A DNA stretch of 64,000 bases from NCBI GenBank assembly GCA_003586115.2, contig QVOM02000034.1, positions 139,563,937 through 139,627,936 on the forward strand, written 5' to 3'. Source of the stretch: Salvator merianae (lineage: Eukaryota > Chordata > Lepidosauria > Squamata > Teiidae). Of the stretch, positions 1 through 9,780 are shown one piece after another; the first letter of the stretch is position 1, and each line of letters begins with the position of its first letter. Below the pieces are notes generated by a model. The model had not been told where the DNA came from. It made no database searches and was given only the letters and a program-made list of their open reading frames with translations. The position numbers and the translations under genes are program-made.

Positions 1-260
1 CGACGAGCAAGGGTGCCGCCGGGCGGGCCGGGGCAACGAGCGAGGCCGCCGCTGGCCGGGGCGACGAGCGGGGCATGCGCGCTCGCTGGCCGGGGCGACG
101 AGCGGGGCATGCGCGCTCGCTGGCCCCGCCCACACGCATGCGCAGTCGCTGGCCCCACCCACACGCATGCGCAGTCGCTGGCCCCGCCCACACGCATGCG
201 CAGTCGCTGGCCCCGCCCACACGCATGCGCAGTCGCTGGCCCCGCCCCTAGCCCCGGGCG
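1..260. repeat. CpG-rich minisatellite, 36-bp and 29-bp units
   Basis: GC-rich tandem array cut by the window edge. The left part has units of about 36 bp around GGCCGGGGCGACGAGCGGGG. From position 135 a 29-bp unit repeats with starts at 135, 164, 193 and 222, each holding the palindromic core ACGCATGCGCA. That core differs by one base from the NRF1 consensus as I remember it, so the array could bind NRF1 or be a CpG-island edge. No gene is visible in it. Confidence 0.75.
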
Positions 261-1688
261 TCAAAATGGCTCGCTACGCCACTGAGTATACCTGTCCATG
301 TGTGCAGACTGCATACCTCTGGATCATACCATGCTCCATTTTGGCTAGGCACCCAGAAGCAGCAGTGGAAGTATGCTGCATCTACGTGTGCAGCCAAAAA
401 ATGCCCTGACTGTCAACTTCAAAGACCAGGAACTTCTTTCTTGGTCTTTGAAAAGGATAGGCTGTCCGCAATGCAGACAGCTCTTGGAAGTGGCTATTGG
501 TCGTCTGGGCCAGTGCCACGTAAGAATGCCCACTCCTTGTGGAAACACCCTTTGTTATGTTTCTTGTTTTCTCAACTGTTTTCTGTACATAGAAATCTTA
601 TTGCTTCTGGGAAGAACAAATTATTCAGATTATTAATTCCTTTCAGCATCCATTTGTTTGTCATTCTTTTCATTTCATGCATTGCATGTAACTTTCTGCA
701 TTACTGAACCGCCGAGTAATGTGAAGATAGCTGCAGATGCTCTGCAAGTCCTCCTTAAGGTCTGGGAAGCATTTGGGTGCGTTTCCAGGAGAAGCACAAG
801 CCTCCTCTGCACAGCCACCCTCTCCATAAGTGGGGATGCTCATATTTAACTTCTTGCACCCTTATTTTTAACTGCCTACAGTTGTAAGTGGCTTTAAGAT
901 ATTTATATCAGAAACGGTATATAAATGTTTATAATAAAAAGCATAAACATAGTTATAATTATATTTATAAATAAATATATTATAAATATACAACAAAGTT
1001 TGAATATAAAAAGGAAACAACACAAAAACAGATTGATAATTGGGAAAATAAACTATTACACAGCCAGAACATATATGATATTGAAGGAAAAGGAGACAAA
1101 AATTTAAGGCAAATTCACACTGATCAGCCTAGTATGGTATAACAATACCATATTAGACTGGTAAAGATCCTCTGCGGCGGTGACCAGTTGCACGTTGAGT
1201 GCTAATGGATTGGGCCAGGAGGGCACAAAGTTCAAATGGCCAGGGCAGGAATGCCTGGATCGCCAAGGCAACATCCAGTGCATTCTCAGATGTTTCCATG
1301 GTGATTGGGACGCAGCCCACGACTGCACAACTGCAGGCATGCAGATACACCAACTCATCATGCCACACCCTGAAGATGATGTGGACAGCGGCATCCAAGA
1401 GTGATCCAGCAGCTTCTGATAAGCATGTGGACTACTTTTTAGCAGTCCACAGCTGAATCACTCAGGGAAGCCCTGCAGCAACTTCTGGTGCACTGCCACG
1501 GCTCCTTGGTGCAGATGTAACAATCCAGCCAGCGGCTTGGATTGCTCCACTGCACAAATGTGAATAGGTCCCTAGCATAGAGTTGGCTAAAATCAGAATA
1601 CTGAAAAAGGAAACTGAGAGCATTATCTTGTCAGCTCAAGGACAGGCCTTACAAGCAAGAAGTTTCTGAAAATAGTAAATATCAGTTA
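261..1688. other. Gene-free stretch with a LINE 3'-tail-like segment
   Basis: No convincing gene. Around 870-945 the sequence GTAAGTGGCTTTAAGA followed by GGTATATAAATGTTTATAATAAA resembles the conserved 3' end of L2/CR1-group LINEs of reptiles (gtaagccgctttgag...ggtatataaat type), then AT-rich sequence to about 1100. An 8-bp inverted repeat, TATGGTAT-aaca-ATACCATA, sits at about 1133-1152. The rest is unrecognised. Confidence 0.4.
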
Positions 1689-1967
1689 TGAGAATGGAAA
1701 ATTTTAAATTTTTGCTATAAACCAGGGTGTGGCTCTCTGTTGCTACATGGGCCCAACTGTAACGCAGACCAAATAAGGGCAAAACGCTCATGTGACATGC
1801 GCAGTAGCTTTCTGTACCGTTACTTTCTATTCTGAAAAGTATAAAAGACCACGCCTTTCTGCGAAAAGGCAGAACAGTTTTTGGAAGCGCGAGCTCCCTG
1901 TTCTCAGTGCGCTAATAAACCTTTTGTTCCTGAAGATCCGGTGTCCGTCTACTTCAATTCCACAACA
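1689..1967 (+). repeat. 5' LTR of the provirus
   Basis: 279 bp, TG...CA ends, aligned base for base with 7414-7692 with a single substitution at 1908. It contains a TATA box, and a polyadenylation signal near its right end, so the U3-R-U5 layout is compact with a very short U5. Confidence 0.95.
1840..1919 (+). promoter_or_regulatory. LTR core promoter and poly(A) signal
   Basis: TATAAAAG at 1840-1847 is a canonical TATA box; transcription would be expected about 25-30 bp downstream, near 1870. AATAAA at 1914-1919 is the polyadenylation signal of the R region. The same elements recur unchanged in the 3' LTR at 7565-7572 and 7639-7644. The start site is inferred from spacing. Confidence 0.8.
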
Positions 1968-1985
1968 TTTTCCACGAAGGGACCT
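1968..1985 (+). promoter_or_regulatory. Atypical primer binding site, partial tRNA-Arg match
   Basis: The bases straight after the 5' LTR do not begin with TGG, which a site pairing with the tRNA CCA end should. CCACGAAGGGAC at 1972-1983 equals the inner 12 bases of the complement of vertebrate tRNA-Arg(CCG) as I recall it. The six outermost bases do not match. Either the site has decayed or been partly deleted, or another tRNA is used. Confidence 0.4.
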
Positions 1986-2521
1986 GCACGAGTGGAAACG
2001 ACAGAGCGGACACGGCGTATTCGCCCGAGCACCTTTCGGCGGCGGTCGATCTCCGGGACCAGTGGACGCGAACCGGGTGAGCGCTCAGCCTGATTTCAGG
2101 TTCTCGGCAAGTCCCCACTGATCAGGGAGACGACGGTTGACCTAACGGTGGCTGCGGTGGATCCAGGAACAACAGGAACCTGCCAGAACCGGTACCGGAG
2201 GGTCCCCGTCAGACCAGGCAAGTATTTTGGGGAGCCCAGTCTGTAGTCGGCCGGTCCATAACGGACCGAAGGGGGGAACAGGCCATTCCCTCACCTGAAG
2301 CCTGGTAATCTGTAGGTAGGAGGGTGGTATATCTTCCTGTCCTGTATGAATGTTTGTGTGAGTGCGCCTGCAGTTCTTGTTCTCAGCCGTTGGAACGTCC
2401 AGTGAGACAAGTCAGGTGGTAGAGTGTAAAACCTTATTTGTTACACCACTCCCGCTTCTGAACGCAGACCCCTTACTGCCTCAGAAAACCCTACCCTCTT
2501 CTGTTTGTCTTCTATCCTGTC
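1968..2521 (+). other. Proviral 5' leader
   Basis: 554 bp between the LTR and the gag start, with no long conserved frame that looks like a protein. By position it should hold the packaging signal and the major splice donor needed for env mRNA. I could not single out a clean donor by eye. Confidence 0.6.
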
Positions 2522-4293
2522 ATGGGTGGGGAACAGAGTAAACCAGTAGATCTGATGGCCAGCCATTTTGAGGAAGTGTTTGGTCCCATAAAGAGGCAAT
2601 ACCAAGTTAAGTTAGATGTCGAAACTATGAGGAGAAAATGTAGGGACGAGTGGCCAGTCCTCGCCCCGGCACTCATTTGGTGGCCGGAAGAAGGAACCTT
2701 TTATGAACCAGCCGTAACCAGGCTGTATAACTGGACAATTGTTAAGGGACAGGCCCCGCCTGAAGATTCAAATTATGCGGCAGGATGGATAAAGGTAGCT
2801 GAAAATCCGCCACCATGGGCCAAAACAAACCGACAGAAAAAGGGTAGAGCAGCAAAATTGATGAGAATGTCCCTGATGTGTGCTTACCAAAGGGGGGGTC
2901 CAAAACCTCCTCCCCGGAAGATTCACCCAAGTGAACCAGAAGAAATAACACTGCCGCCACCCCCATATGCGCCCCCACCGGTAGGCCCGGCAGACCAGAA
3001 TCCACCCGCCGGAAATGAGGCCCAAGCCTTGCCGGGCCCCCAGGAGCGATAGGCGGTGTAGTGCCAGTAGAAATACCTGGACCGCCCGTTGTCCAGTACC
3101 CCCGTTTCAGTGAACTCCAAATTCAGGAACCGAAGGTAGACTCCTCCTATAAGGAAAAGCTCCATAAAAAACAAAAGGGGAGACCGGAGCCTAAGAGGGA
3201 CTCCACCAGTGAATCTGAAGCAGAGGAAGAAGGTCCAGCCGGCCGTTTACTCCCAATCAGGATAACCCCAGGAGGAGTAGTGCCCGGTGTAAATGGGGCT
3301 CCAGCTGAAATAATAGAAAGTATAGTCCATGTCCCATTTACTACTTCTGATTTACTTAATTGGAAAGCCCAGGGGCCAAATATGGATGATGACCCGGAGA
3401 AATTTGTGGACATGTTAGAAGGCATAATGGGATCCCAGAATCCTACCTGGAGAGATATCCGCCAGTTAAGTGGATATCTACTCACGTCCGAGCAGAGGCG
3501 ACAAGTCCAACAGAATTTAGACAAATTTGCCGCCGAACACACAGTAGGAAATGAAACGGCAGAACAGGCGAGGGCCCGATTGGTGCCGACGGCAGACCCC
3601 GGTTGGCCCTTAAACACCCAGGAAGGGCAGAACAGACTCAGGGCCTACCAAACAGCTTTTGTGGCCGCAGTCAGGAAAGGCAGACGGAGGGTATTGAACA
3701 TGCAGAAAATCCATGATGTAGTCCAGAAAAAGGATGAGATTCCAGGAGAATTTTTGGAACGCTTGATGAAGGCCTACCGGCTTCACAGCCCGCTAGATCC
3801 AGAGGAAGACGGGAATAGGGCCACGGTAGTGATGTCCTATGTGGCACAGTCCTATCCCGACATAAGGAAAAATTTGCAGAAGACTGATGGTTTTGAAGGA
3901 ATGAGTTTGTCTCAACTTAAAGCGCTGGCAGACAAAGTGTATTTTACCAGGGAAGAAGAGAGTAAGAAGGAAAGGAGACAAGAAATGAAGGAAAAAGCAT
4001 GTTTACTGGCCGCAGCCATACAGGAGGCCGCCCCCAGAGGTGAAATGGGGAGAGGACGAGGAACGCTTGGAGGAAGAGGCAGAGGGCGATCGCAGTCAGT
4101 TCCTTTGGGTCGGAACCAGTGCGCCTACTGTAAGGAAGAAGGCCATTGGCGTCAGGATTGCCCAAATCGGCCTCCCGGCCAGGGCCCCCGAGGAACGGGC
4201 CCTAGAAGAAGGATTGGGGATTGGGACTCACGGCACAGGGACGGAGGACAGGACAACGGCCCACCTACTCGTCTGTGCGCCACGCAAGAATGA
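2522..4293 (+). pseudogene. gag: Gammaretrovirus-like gag, one frameshift
   Basis: Structural polyprotein. The first frame (2522-3052, 176 codons) starts Met-Gly, as expected for N-myristoylation and membrane targeting of matrix. It ends in a proline-rich stretch with a PPPY late-domain motif at residues 146-149. The reading frame then changes: the second frame is open from 3019 and runs to a TGA at 4291-4293. It carries the capsid region, including the PFTTSDLLNWK-type start and a segment resembling the major homology region, then a basic nucleocapsid with one CX2CX4HX4C zinc knuckle (CAYC...H...C). The two frames overlap only at 3019-3050, so one net minus-1 indel there, perhaps in the C run at 3037-3041, explains the break. 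Otherwise the gene is complete and of usual length. Confidence 0.9.
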
Positions 4294-5222
4294 AGGGGCC
4301 TACAGGACCCGGCCCTCCAGGAGCCTGTATTGGAGATAAATGTTGGAGGACAAATTGTTAGAGGATTAGTGGACACCGGGGCCCAAAGATCTGTGGTAAC
4401 AAGGAAATTAGGTAAACCAAGCAACCGTAAGGTATCTATAGTGGGAGCCGAAGTGTTAAAACCCCTGAAGACTGTTATAGGATCCCAAGTTCTGGAACAT
4501 GAATTCCTATATTTGCCCAGCTGCCCAATGCCACTAATTGGAAGAGACCTATTGAGGAAAATGCGGGCCACCATACATTTTGGGGAAGACGGCATGAAGT
4601 TGGATCAAGGAGGAAAACTGGTACTGTTGTGCCCTCTCCAAGAAGAGTGGCGTAGGCATGCCCCAGATGACCCCCAACTGCAAAAGATTACCCATGTACA
4701 GGAAGAAATTCTGAGACAAGTCCCCACAGTCTGGGCGGAGGATAACCCCCCTGGGTTGGCAGTACAGGCAGTCCCACTGCGCGTGGCTCTGAAACCCCAT
4801 GCCCAGCCAGTAAATCTGAAGCAATACCCTATACCCTGGGAGGCGAGGGAGTGCATGGGCCAGCACATCCAGAGGCTGCTACGTGCCGGAATCCTGAAAC
4901 CTACTGTATCGGCATGGAACACCCCACTCAGGTCCCCTTAAGCACCCCGATGCATCAGTTTGTCCCCGGTGATTCCGTATGGGTCAAACACTGGGGGGAG
5001 ACGGGAATGGGCCCAAAATGGGTAGGGCCTGCAGAAGTAATAATGACCACCCCCACAGCTCTGTGGGTCGAAGGCCAAACCTCGTGGGTCCATTGGAATA
5101 GAGTAAAGGCAGCACATCCTCCAGTCGAAACATGGTGTGCTACCCCTTTGGGAGACCTAAGAACCAGGATAACCAGGAGGGTCGCGACGGGAAAAGCCTC
5201 TGTGCGACCGGAAAGCACATGA
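4294..5222 (+). pseudogene. pol: pol remnant: protease, RT start, integrase C-terminus
   Basis: Pol follows gag in the same frame, separated by one TGA, the gammaretroviral layout where a stop is read through. The protease is recognisable at 4330-4570 by DTGAQ at the active site and the later LIGRDLL segment. RT begins around 4640 and its N-terminal part (W...NPPGLAVQ, KQYP, LLRAGIL, WNTPL) runs to about 4930, where the frame stops. From about 4935 to 5222 another frame encodes the integrase C-terminal domain, with FVPGDSVWVKHW and WVGPAEVIMTTPTALWV. The RT catalytic core, RNase H and the integrase zinc-finger and DDE core are absent. The junction lies near 4925-4945 and changes frame, so no polymerase or integrase activity is possible. 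Confidence 0.9.
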
Positions 5223-7369
5223 GCGAAGAAAAGGGGAAGGCTGTCTCCTTACCCGACCTGGAAAAGGGAAAGGACACCCTTCCTGAAGTCAAACCCATAC
5301 CCGGAACATGGGTCTGGACCAGCACCCTGCAATGCTCCCCAAAAGATGGCATAATTGTTCTGTTATTACTTTTTGTTTCAATACTACTGTTTCTGCCTTT
5401 TCCCTGTGACGCTTCAACCCCTAGTTCTGATCCCTGTAAAACATGCATAGTCTCAGTCAAGGCGGGAACCCAAATTGGTGAGACAATAATGTATCAGACC
5501 CTATACAGATGCCAAGGCACAGTGACCAGTTGCCAGTTTCACAATATAACCTACTCTACATGCAGCCACCAAGCCCGAGTAACTTGCTACGATCCCCAAA
5601 CGCCCACCTCTAAAAAGTATGTTGAATTATATAAAAGCACTTCGAGTGGCTATCAATTAGCCCGGGTTGAATATCGACGGGGAACACCCGTGTCATTGGT
5701 GTTCGACGTATGTCAAGCAGCGAAGGGGGAGGCCATTTCATGCGGGAGCCTCAGCTGGGAACACACCTATACCCAAAATACTAAGTATATCTGTTCTGGA
5801 AAACGTAGCGTTCGGTGTAAGTGCAAAATACCGGGCTGGGCTTGCATAGACTGGGCTTCTCGCGGTACCTGGGAACGAAATGCCACGGGAGCAGTCCTGA
5901 CAAACGTGGTAGTACCCAGTACCTGTGGGACACTTAGCTGTAACCTTGTAAATTGGACTATACAAAACCCCGACACTTTTATTTCCACGTATGGGAACCA
6001 TTTCGGGATAGGTATAGATGGACCTGGCACTGACCCAATAGCTGGCATATGGCTACAGATGAAGGAATATCAGGAAACTGGGAATACTTTGGAGCATACG
6101 TTTTTCAGAGACTTTTGGGAAGAAATCATCCAGGCTCCGGTTATACCCGAGGCTGCAGTAAATACCTTCTCAAGATTAGCTGAAACCATTGCTGACACCC
6201 TCAATGTTTCGAACTGTTATATTTGTGGCGGTACAAACATGGGAGCTAGTTGGCCTTGGTTAGCTTCAGAATGGAACATCTCCATCCCGTATAACCAAAC
6301 TGCCATGAACCTGACCGGGCTAAAGGATCCATACAGTAAGTGGCCCTTAAAATATGAAATCATGTCTAGTTGGTGCATCAACAAAATTTCTTGGGGAACG
6401 CCGGTTGGAAATGTTGTCTGTCTACGCGCCACGGTTGTGAATAATACCGGGCGTAGCGTCTCCTATTGGCCAAATGAGACTATGGTGACCAACTGGACTA
6501 CAAATAATCAGTTGTGGACAGAAAATATGTTAAATTGGCTGAATCACTCTTATCAGGGGAACTGGGAGGCGCCCGCTGGTATGTATTGGCTCTGTGGGAA
6601 AACTGCGCATTCCATTCTCAGGGCAAACTGGACGGGGTCGTGCACCTTAGGGACAATACGACCTTCCTTCTTCATGCTTCCCTTGGAGCAAAGTCAATCC
6701 TTGGGATTCCCAGTGCATACTAGGAGGAGGAGAGCGAAGGTTAAAATAGGAACGTGGGACGACAATGAGTGGCCCCCTGAATGCATAATAGCTTATTATG
6801 ATCCCGCAACTTGGGACAAAAATGAAATCATTTCAGGATACCGCACCCCAGTATATATGCTTAACCGTATTATCCGCCTACAAGCTGTGTTAGAAATAAT
6901 TACCAATGAAACCGCTGCTGCTTTTAGAACTATAGGAAAAACCCAGCACCAATTAAGAAATGCTGTCTTCCAGAACAGGCTTGCTCTGGATTATTTGTTA
7001 CTTCAGGAAGGAGGGGTGTGCGGGAAGTTCAACCTCTCCAACTGTTGTCTTGAAATAGATGATAGTCGAAAGGTCTTGGAAGAAGTAGCTGACCGAATTA
7101 CCAGGTTAGCCCACGTACCTGTCCAGAAGTGGGACGGTCCAGATTGGGCTAAAGGCCTGGATTCATGGTTCAATTGGTTCGGAGGGATGAAGACATTTAT
7201 AAGTTTGGCTATTCTTATCCTATTAGGATGTCTCCTTTTGCCATGCATTATGCCTATAGTTATGAATGCCATTCGCTCGCTTATACATACTAATGTTGAA
7301 CATCAAGTTGCCCATCAAATGAATTTACACTGCCAATATCGGCTGGTTCCCCTGCATGTTGCAGAGTGA
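5132..7369 (+). CDS. env: Gamma-type retroviral envelope glycoprotein, open reading frame intact
   Basis: 745 codons without a stop, overlapping the end of pol by about 90 bp as usual. The N-terminal 65-70 residues are hydrophilic, then a hydrophobic leader lies near residues 70-92; an internal Met at residue 30 (5219) is an alternative start. SU has many Asn-X-Ser/Thr sites and a CYIC motif (362-365) at the place of the CXXC that gamma-type envelopes use for a disulfide to TM. A run of four Arg (531-534) is a furin-type cleavage site. TM has a long helical heptad region, a conserved QNRLALDYLL segment and C630-X7-CC638/639, where C-X6-CC is commoner. A membrane anchor lies near 690-712, followed by a tail of about 33 residues. 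No glycine/alanine-rich fusion peptide follows the cleavage site. Expression and function are untested; it could be a co-opted or merely young envelope. Confidence 0.93.
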   Translation: MVCYPFGRPKNQDNQEGRDGKSLCATGKHMSEEKGKAVSLPDLEKGKDTLPEVKPIPGTWVWTSTLQCSPKDGIIVLLLLFVSILLFLPFPCDASTPSSDPCKTCIVSVKAGTQIGETIMYQTLYRCQGTVTSCQFHNITYSTCSHQARVTCYDPQTPTSKKYVELYKSTSSGYQLARVEYRRGTPVSLVFDVCQAAKGEAISCGSLSWEHTYTQNTKYICSGKRSVRCKCKIPGWACIDWASRGTWERNATGAVLTNVVVPSTCGTLSCNLVNWTIQNPDTFISTYGNHFGIGIDGPGTDPIAGIWLQMKEYQETGNTLEHTFFRDFWEEIIQAPVIPEAAVNTFSRLAETIADTLNVSNCYICGGTNMGASWPWLASEWNISIPYNQTAMNLTGLKDPYSKWPLKYEIMSSWCINKISWGTPVGNVVCLRATVVNNTGRSVSYWPNETMVTNWTTNNQLWTENMLNWLNHSYQGNWEAPAGMYWLCGKTAHSILRANWTGSCTLGTIRPSFFMLPLEQSQSLGFPVHTRRRRAKVKIGTWDDNEWPPECIIAYYDPATWDKNEIISGYRTPVYMLNRIIRLQAVLEIITNETAAAFRTIGKTQHQLRNAVFQNRLALDYLLLQEGGVCGKFNLSNCCLEIDDSRKVLEEVADRITRLAHVPVQKWDGPDWAKGLDSWFNWFGGMKTFISLAILILLGCLLLPCIMPIVMNAIRSLIHTNVEHQVAHQMNLHCQYRLVPLHVAE

Positions 7370-7402
7370 TATCAATTTGATTTGAATAAATAAAATTGTA
7401 TC

Positions 7403-7413
7403 AAAGGGGGGAA
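7403..7413 (+). promoter_or_regulatory. Polypurine tract
   Basis: AAAGGGGGGAA directly precedes the TG of the 3' LTR, the position and composition of the plus-strand DNA primer in retroviruses. It appears undamaged. Confidence 0.9.
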
Positions 7414-7692
7414 TGAGAATGGAAAATTTTAAATTTTTGCTATAAACCAGGGTGTGGCTCTCTGTTGCTACATGGGCCCAACTGTAACGCAGACCAAATA
7501 AGGGCAAAACGCTCATGTGACATGCGCAGTAGCTTTCTGTACCGTTACTTTCTATTCTGAAAAGTATAAAAGACCACGCCTTTCTGCGAAAAGGCAGAAC
7601 AGTTTTTGGAAGCGCGAGCTCCCTGTTCTCAGCGCGCTAATAAACCTTTTGTTCCTGAAGATCCGGTGTCCGTCTACTTCAATTCCACAACA
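7414..7692 (+). repeat. 3' LTR of the provirus
   Basis: 279 bp, identical to the 5' LTR except C at 7633. It holds TATAAAAG (7565-7572) and AATAAA (7639-7644). The GTTA target duplication follows at 7693-7696. Confidence 0.95.
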
Positions 7693-7696
7693 GTTA

Positions 7697-9441
7697 CATA
7701 ATACCAAAGTTGAAACTGTGGGTCACTTAATGGATGCAGAGTATAAACAGTAATAAGACAGAGTAGAAAAAATATACACTGGAATTCGCATAAAATGGAA
7801 AATGAAAAAATCAAAATCCTATAGGATTTTCAAATACAGACACTTAAGGCTACAATACCCTAGGCATAAGAGTAATAGAAAACAAAATAGTATGGTTAAT
7901 AGATGTGGCAATTCCAGAAGGTGCAAGAATCGAAGAAAAGTTGGAAAAAAACCTGTAGAATATCGTGATCTGTAAGAAGAATAACTCTGAATAACTCTGG
8001 AAAAAGAAATCAAGTATTGTACCATTTGTAATAGGAGTCCTGAGAGCTATTCCTAAGGAACTTACCAAAAATGTGGACAATTTAAGGCCGGATCTCCATT
8101 TGAAAGACAAGCAGCTCCTTTGTGGGCACATGGGAGAGGCCCCATGTTTCCCACTCAAAATGGTGCCCCTTTGTCTCCATTTTGAGCATGGAGGTGTTAT
8201 TTTCAGTGGTAATTCCAAGCACCTCCATTGAGGGCAGAAAATCGTACTGTTACAAAATGTTGCCTTTGTTAGGAATCACACCTGATAATAGGGCAGCATG
8301 CTTAACCCAAGGCACCTTTTGCCATCTGAAATGAATGCACACCTGCAGAAGACACATGATTGTGCACTTTGCTGAGTAAGAAGAGACACAGTCCAAATCT
8401 GGCAAATGTGAAATCCTTAATTTTGCAGAAGAAAACGCTCCTTGGAAGAGCCTACATTCTCTGTCATTGGGCCTGTTCACACTTTGGTCTAGCAAGTGTC
8501 AAGCACGCTTGCTAGCCAAGCGCTTCTGCACTTTGCGGAGGCCCGAGTGGTTGGGAGTGGGCTACTGCCATTCCTGATTGCAACTATATGTGGAGTACAA
8601 ATTTGTGTTCCATAATGTTACCAGGAGGTGATAGTCACCTCCCGTTAAGGTGCATTCTCACTTACCTGGGCTCATGGCAACCAGGTTGGTGCGATAAACT
8701 AATTGTGCGATCAGCTGATCGCACCTGTACGTGCCTGTGCACTGTGCAACCCTACCGGTTGCAATGGCAGAGGCAAGCTGCTTCCCGGTCACTGCCATGG
8801 TCAGGATCGGGCATGGCTACCAGCATTCACATCACGAATACTGGTTGCCTGCTTCAGGTAAATCACTAGGGCCACACACTGTGTGGTAAATTACCATGAT
8901 AGAACAGACTTGTTTGTTATCCCAGTACGTTTTGTTCACAGGAGACTAGCTATCCTGATCCAGAACTGTCCCAAGGGGTCCTTATCCCAGATTAGCTGTA
9001 GATCTGCAACCACTCCAAGCTGTCATGTTCTGGTCCAGCCTTTGATGCTTCAGCACCTAGTCTGGAACACAAAAAAAGGCACAGCCCTATCTTCAAAGCT
9101 TATACCAACTTCGAAAGATCATTTTTGAAACCCTGGCTGAGAGGAAGCCATGCTATCTTAGAAGACTGCTTTGTTCAGCCCTGCTCTTGTGCAGCCCAAA
9201 AGTTATTTAGAAGTGTCAGCACTAGTGTTCCCATCCCATTTCTAATCCACATTAAAAGTCAGAGAATGCATTTTGGAATTGCATTTTCTGGCCTTTAATG
9301 TAGATTAGGGCCTTTTCTGTGAGTATGTGAGGTGTAATGAAACAGGGTGGGCTGCCCCATCCCAGAACAACCCAAGCTCGGATGGGTTGCCAGTGGAGCA
9401 GAAGAGGATTATCCAAATGTTCCACAAAAATGTAAGAGGAG
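7697..9441. other. Gene-free stretch
   Basis: No gene recognised. It contains one small inverted-repeat element (8660-8863, listed separately). The flanking sequence has no long frame with protein-like composition and no clear LINE domain. Confidence 0.5.
8660..8863. repeat. Short inverted-repeat (MITE-like) element
   Basis: ACTTACCTG at 8660-8668 and CAGGTAAAT at 8855-8863 form near-perfect inverted ends around about 190 bp that also contain internal palindromes (TGCGATCAGCTGATCGCA near 8708). Similar ends occur near 32102 and at 35916/36205. The superfamily is unknown. Confidence 0.45.
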
Positions 9442-9780
9442 AAGCCCTACTGGATCAAGCCATCGGCCATCTAGTCCAGCATTCTGTCTCACACAGTGGT
9501 CTGTCAATTGCTTCTATTTATTCTCAAGCAAAAAGCAAAGGCAGAACCTTAATCTGCTCTTGATTCCCTGCAAATGGCCTTTAGAGGCATCCTACCTGTC
9601 TCTCCAACCTGGAGATGGTATCTAGCCATCAATTCTAATACACCTGTTCTCCACAAATTTGTCAAAATCTTTCTTAAAACTATCCAGACTGGTTGCTGTC
9701 ACCACCTCTTCTGGAAGTAAATTGCTTACAATGTCCCTCTGGGTAAAAAACATACTTCCGCTTGTTGATCTTAACTCTCT
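9442..9780 (-). mobile_element. 3' part of an old CR1/L2-group LINE, interrupted
   Basis: Minus-strand translation across about 9650-9770 gives a LINE ORF2 C-terminus (LLPEEVVTATSLDSFKKDF type). The adjoining 9442-9640 resembles the 3' UTR common in reptile LINEs, with 'ctggatcaagccatcggccatctagtccagc'-like sequence. The upstream part of the same copy continues at 14391-14940, beyond the inserted full-length CR1. Premature stops show decay. Confidence 0.75.

Larger units (their letters stand above)
1689..7692 (+). mobile_element. Defective gammaretrovirus-like endogenous provirus (5'LTR-gag-Δpol-env-3'LTR)
   Basis: Two 279-bp direct repeats beginning TG and ending CA bracket gag, pol remnant and env on the plus strand. 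The 4-bp sequence GTTA lies directly outside both ends (1685-1688 and 7693-7696), a target duplication size typical of gammaretroviruses. Domain order (MA-PPPY-CA-one zinc knuckle, then same-frame protease, env overlapping the pol end) is that of class I/gamma-like ERVs. It is about 6.0 kb instead of the usual 8-9 kb because most of RT, RNase H and the integrase core are absent. A gag frameshift adds to the damage. The LTRs differ at one position only (T1908 versus C7633), which implies recent insertion or gene conversion. It cannot replicate alone. Confidence 0.95.

Noticed and set aside
1792..2121. Open frames running through the LTR and leader
   Set aside because: They cross promoter, poly(A) and leader signals, and the same frame occurs in the 3' LTR; no family match.
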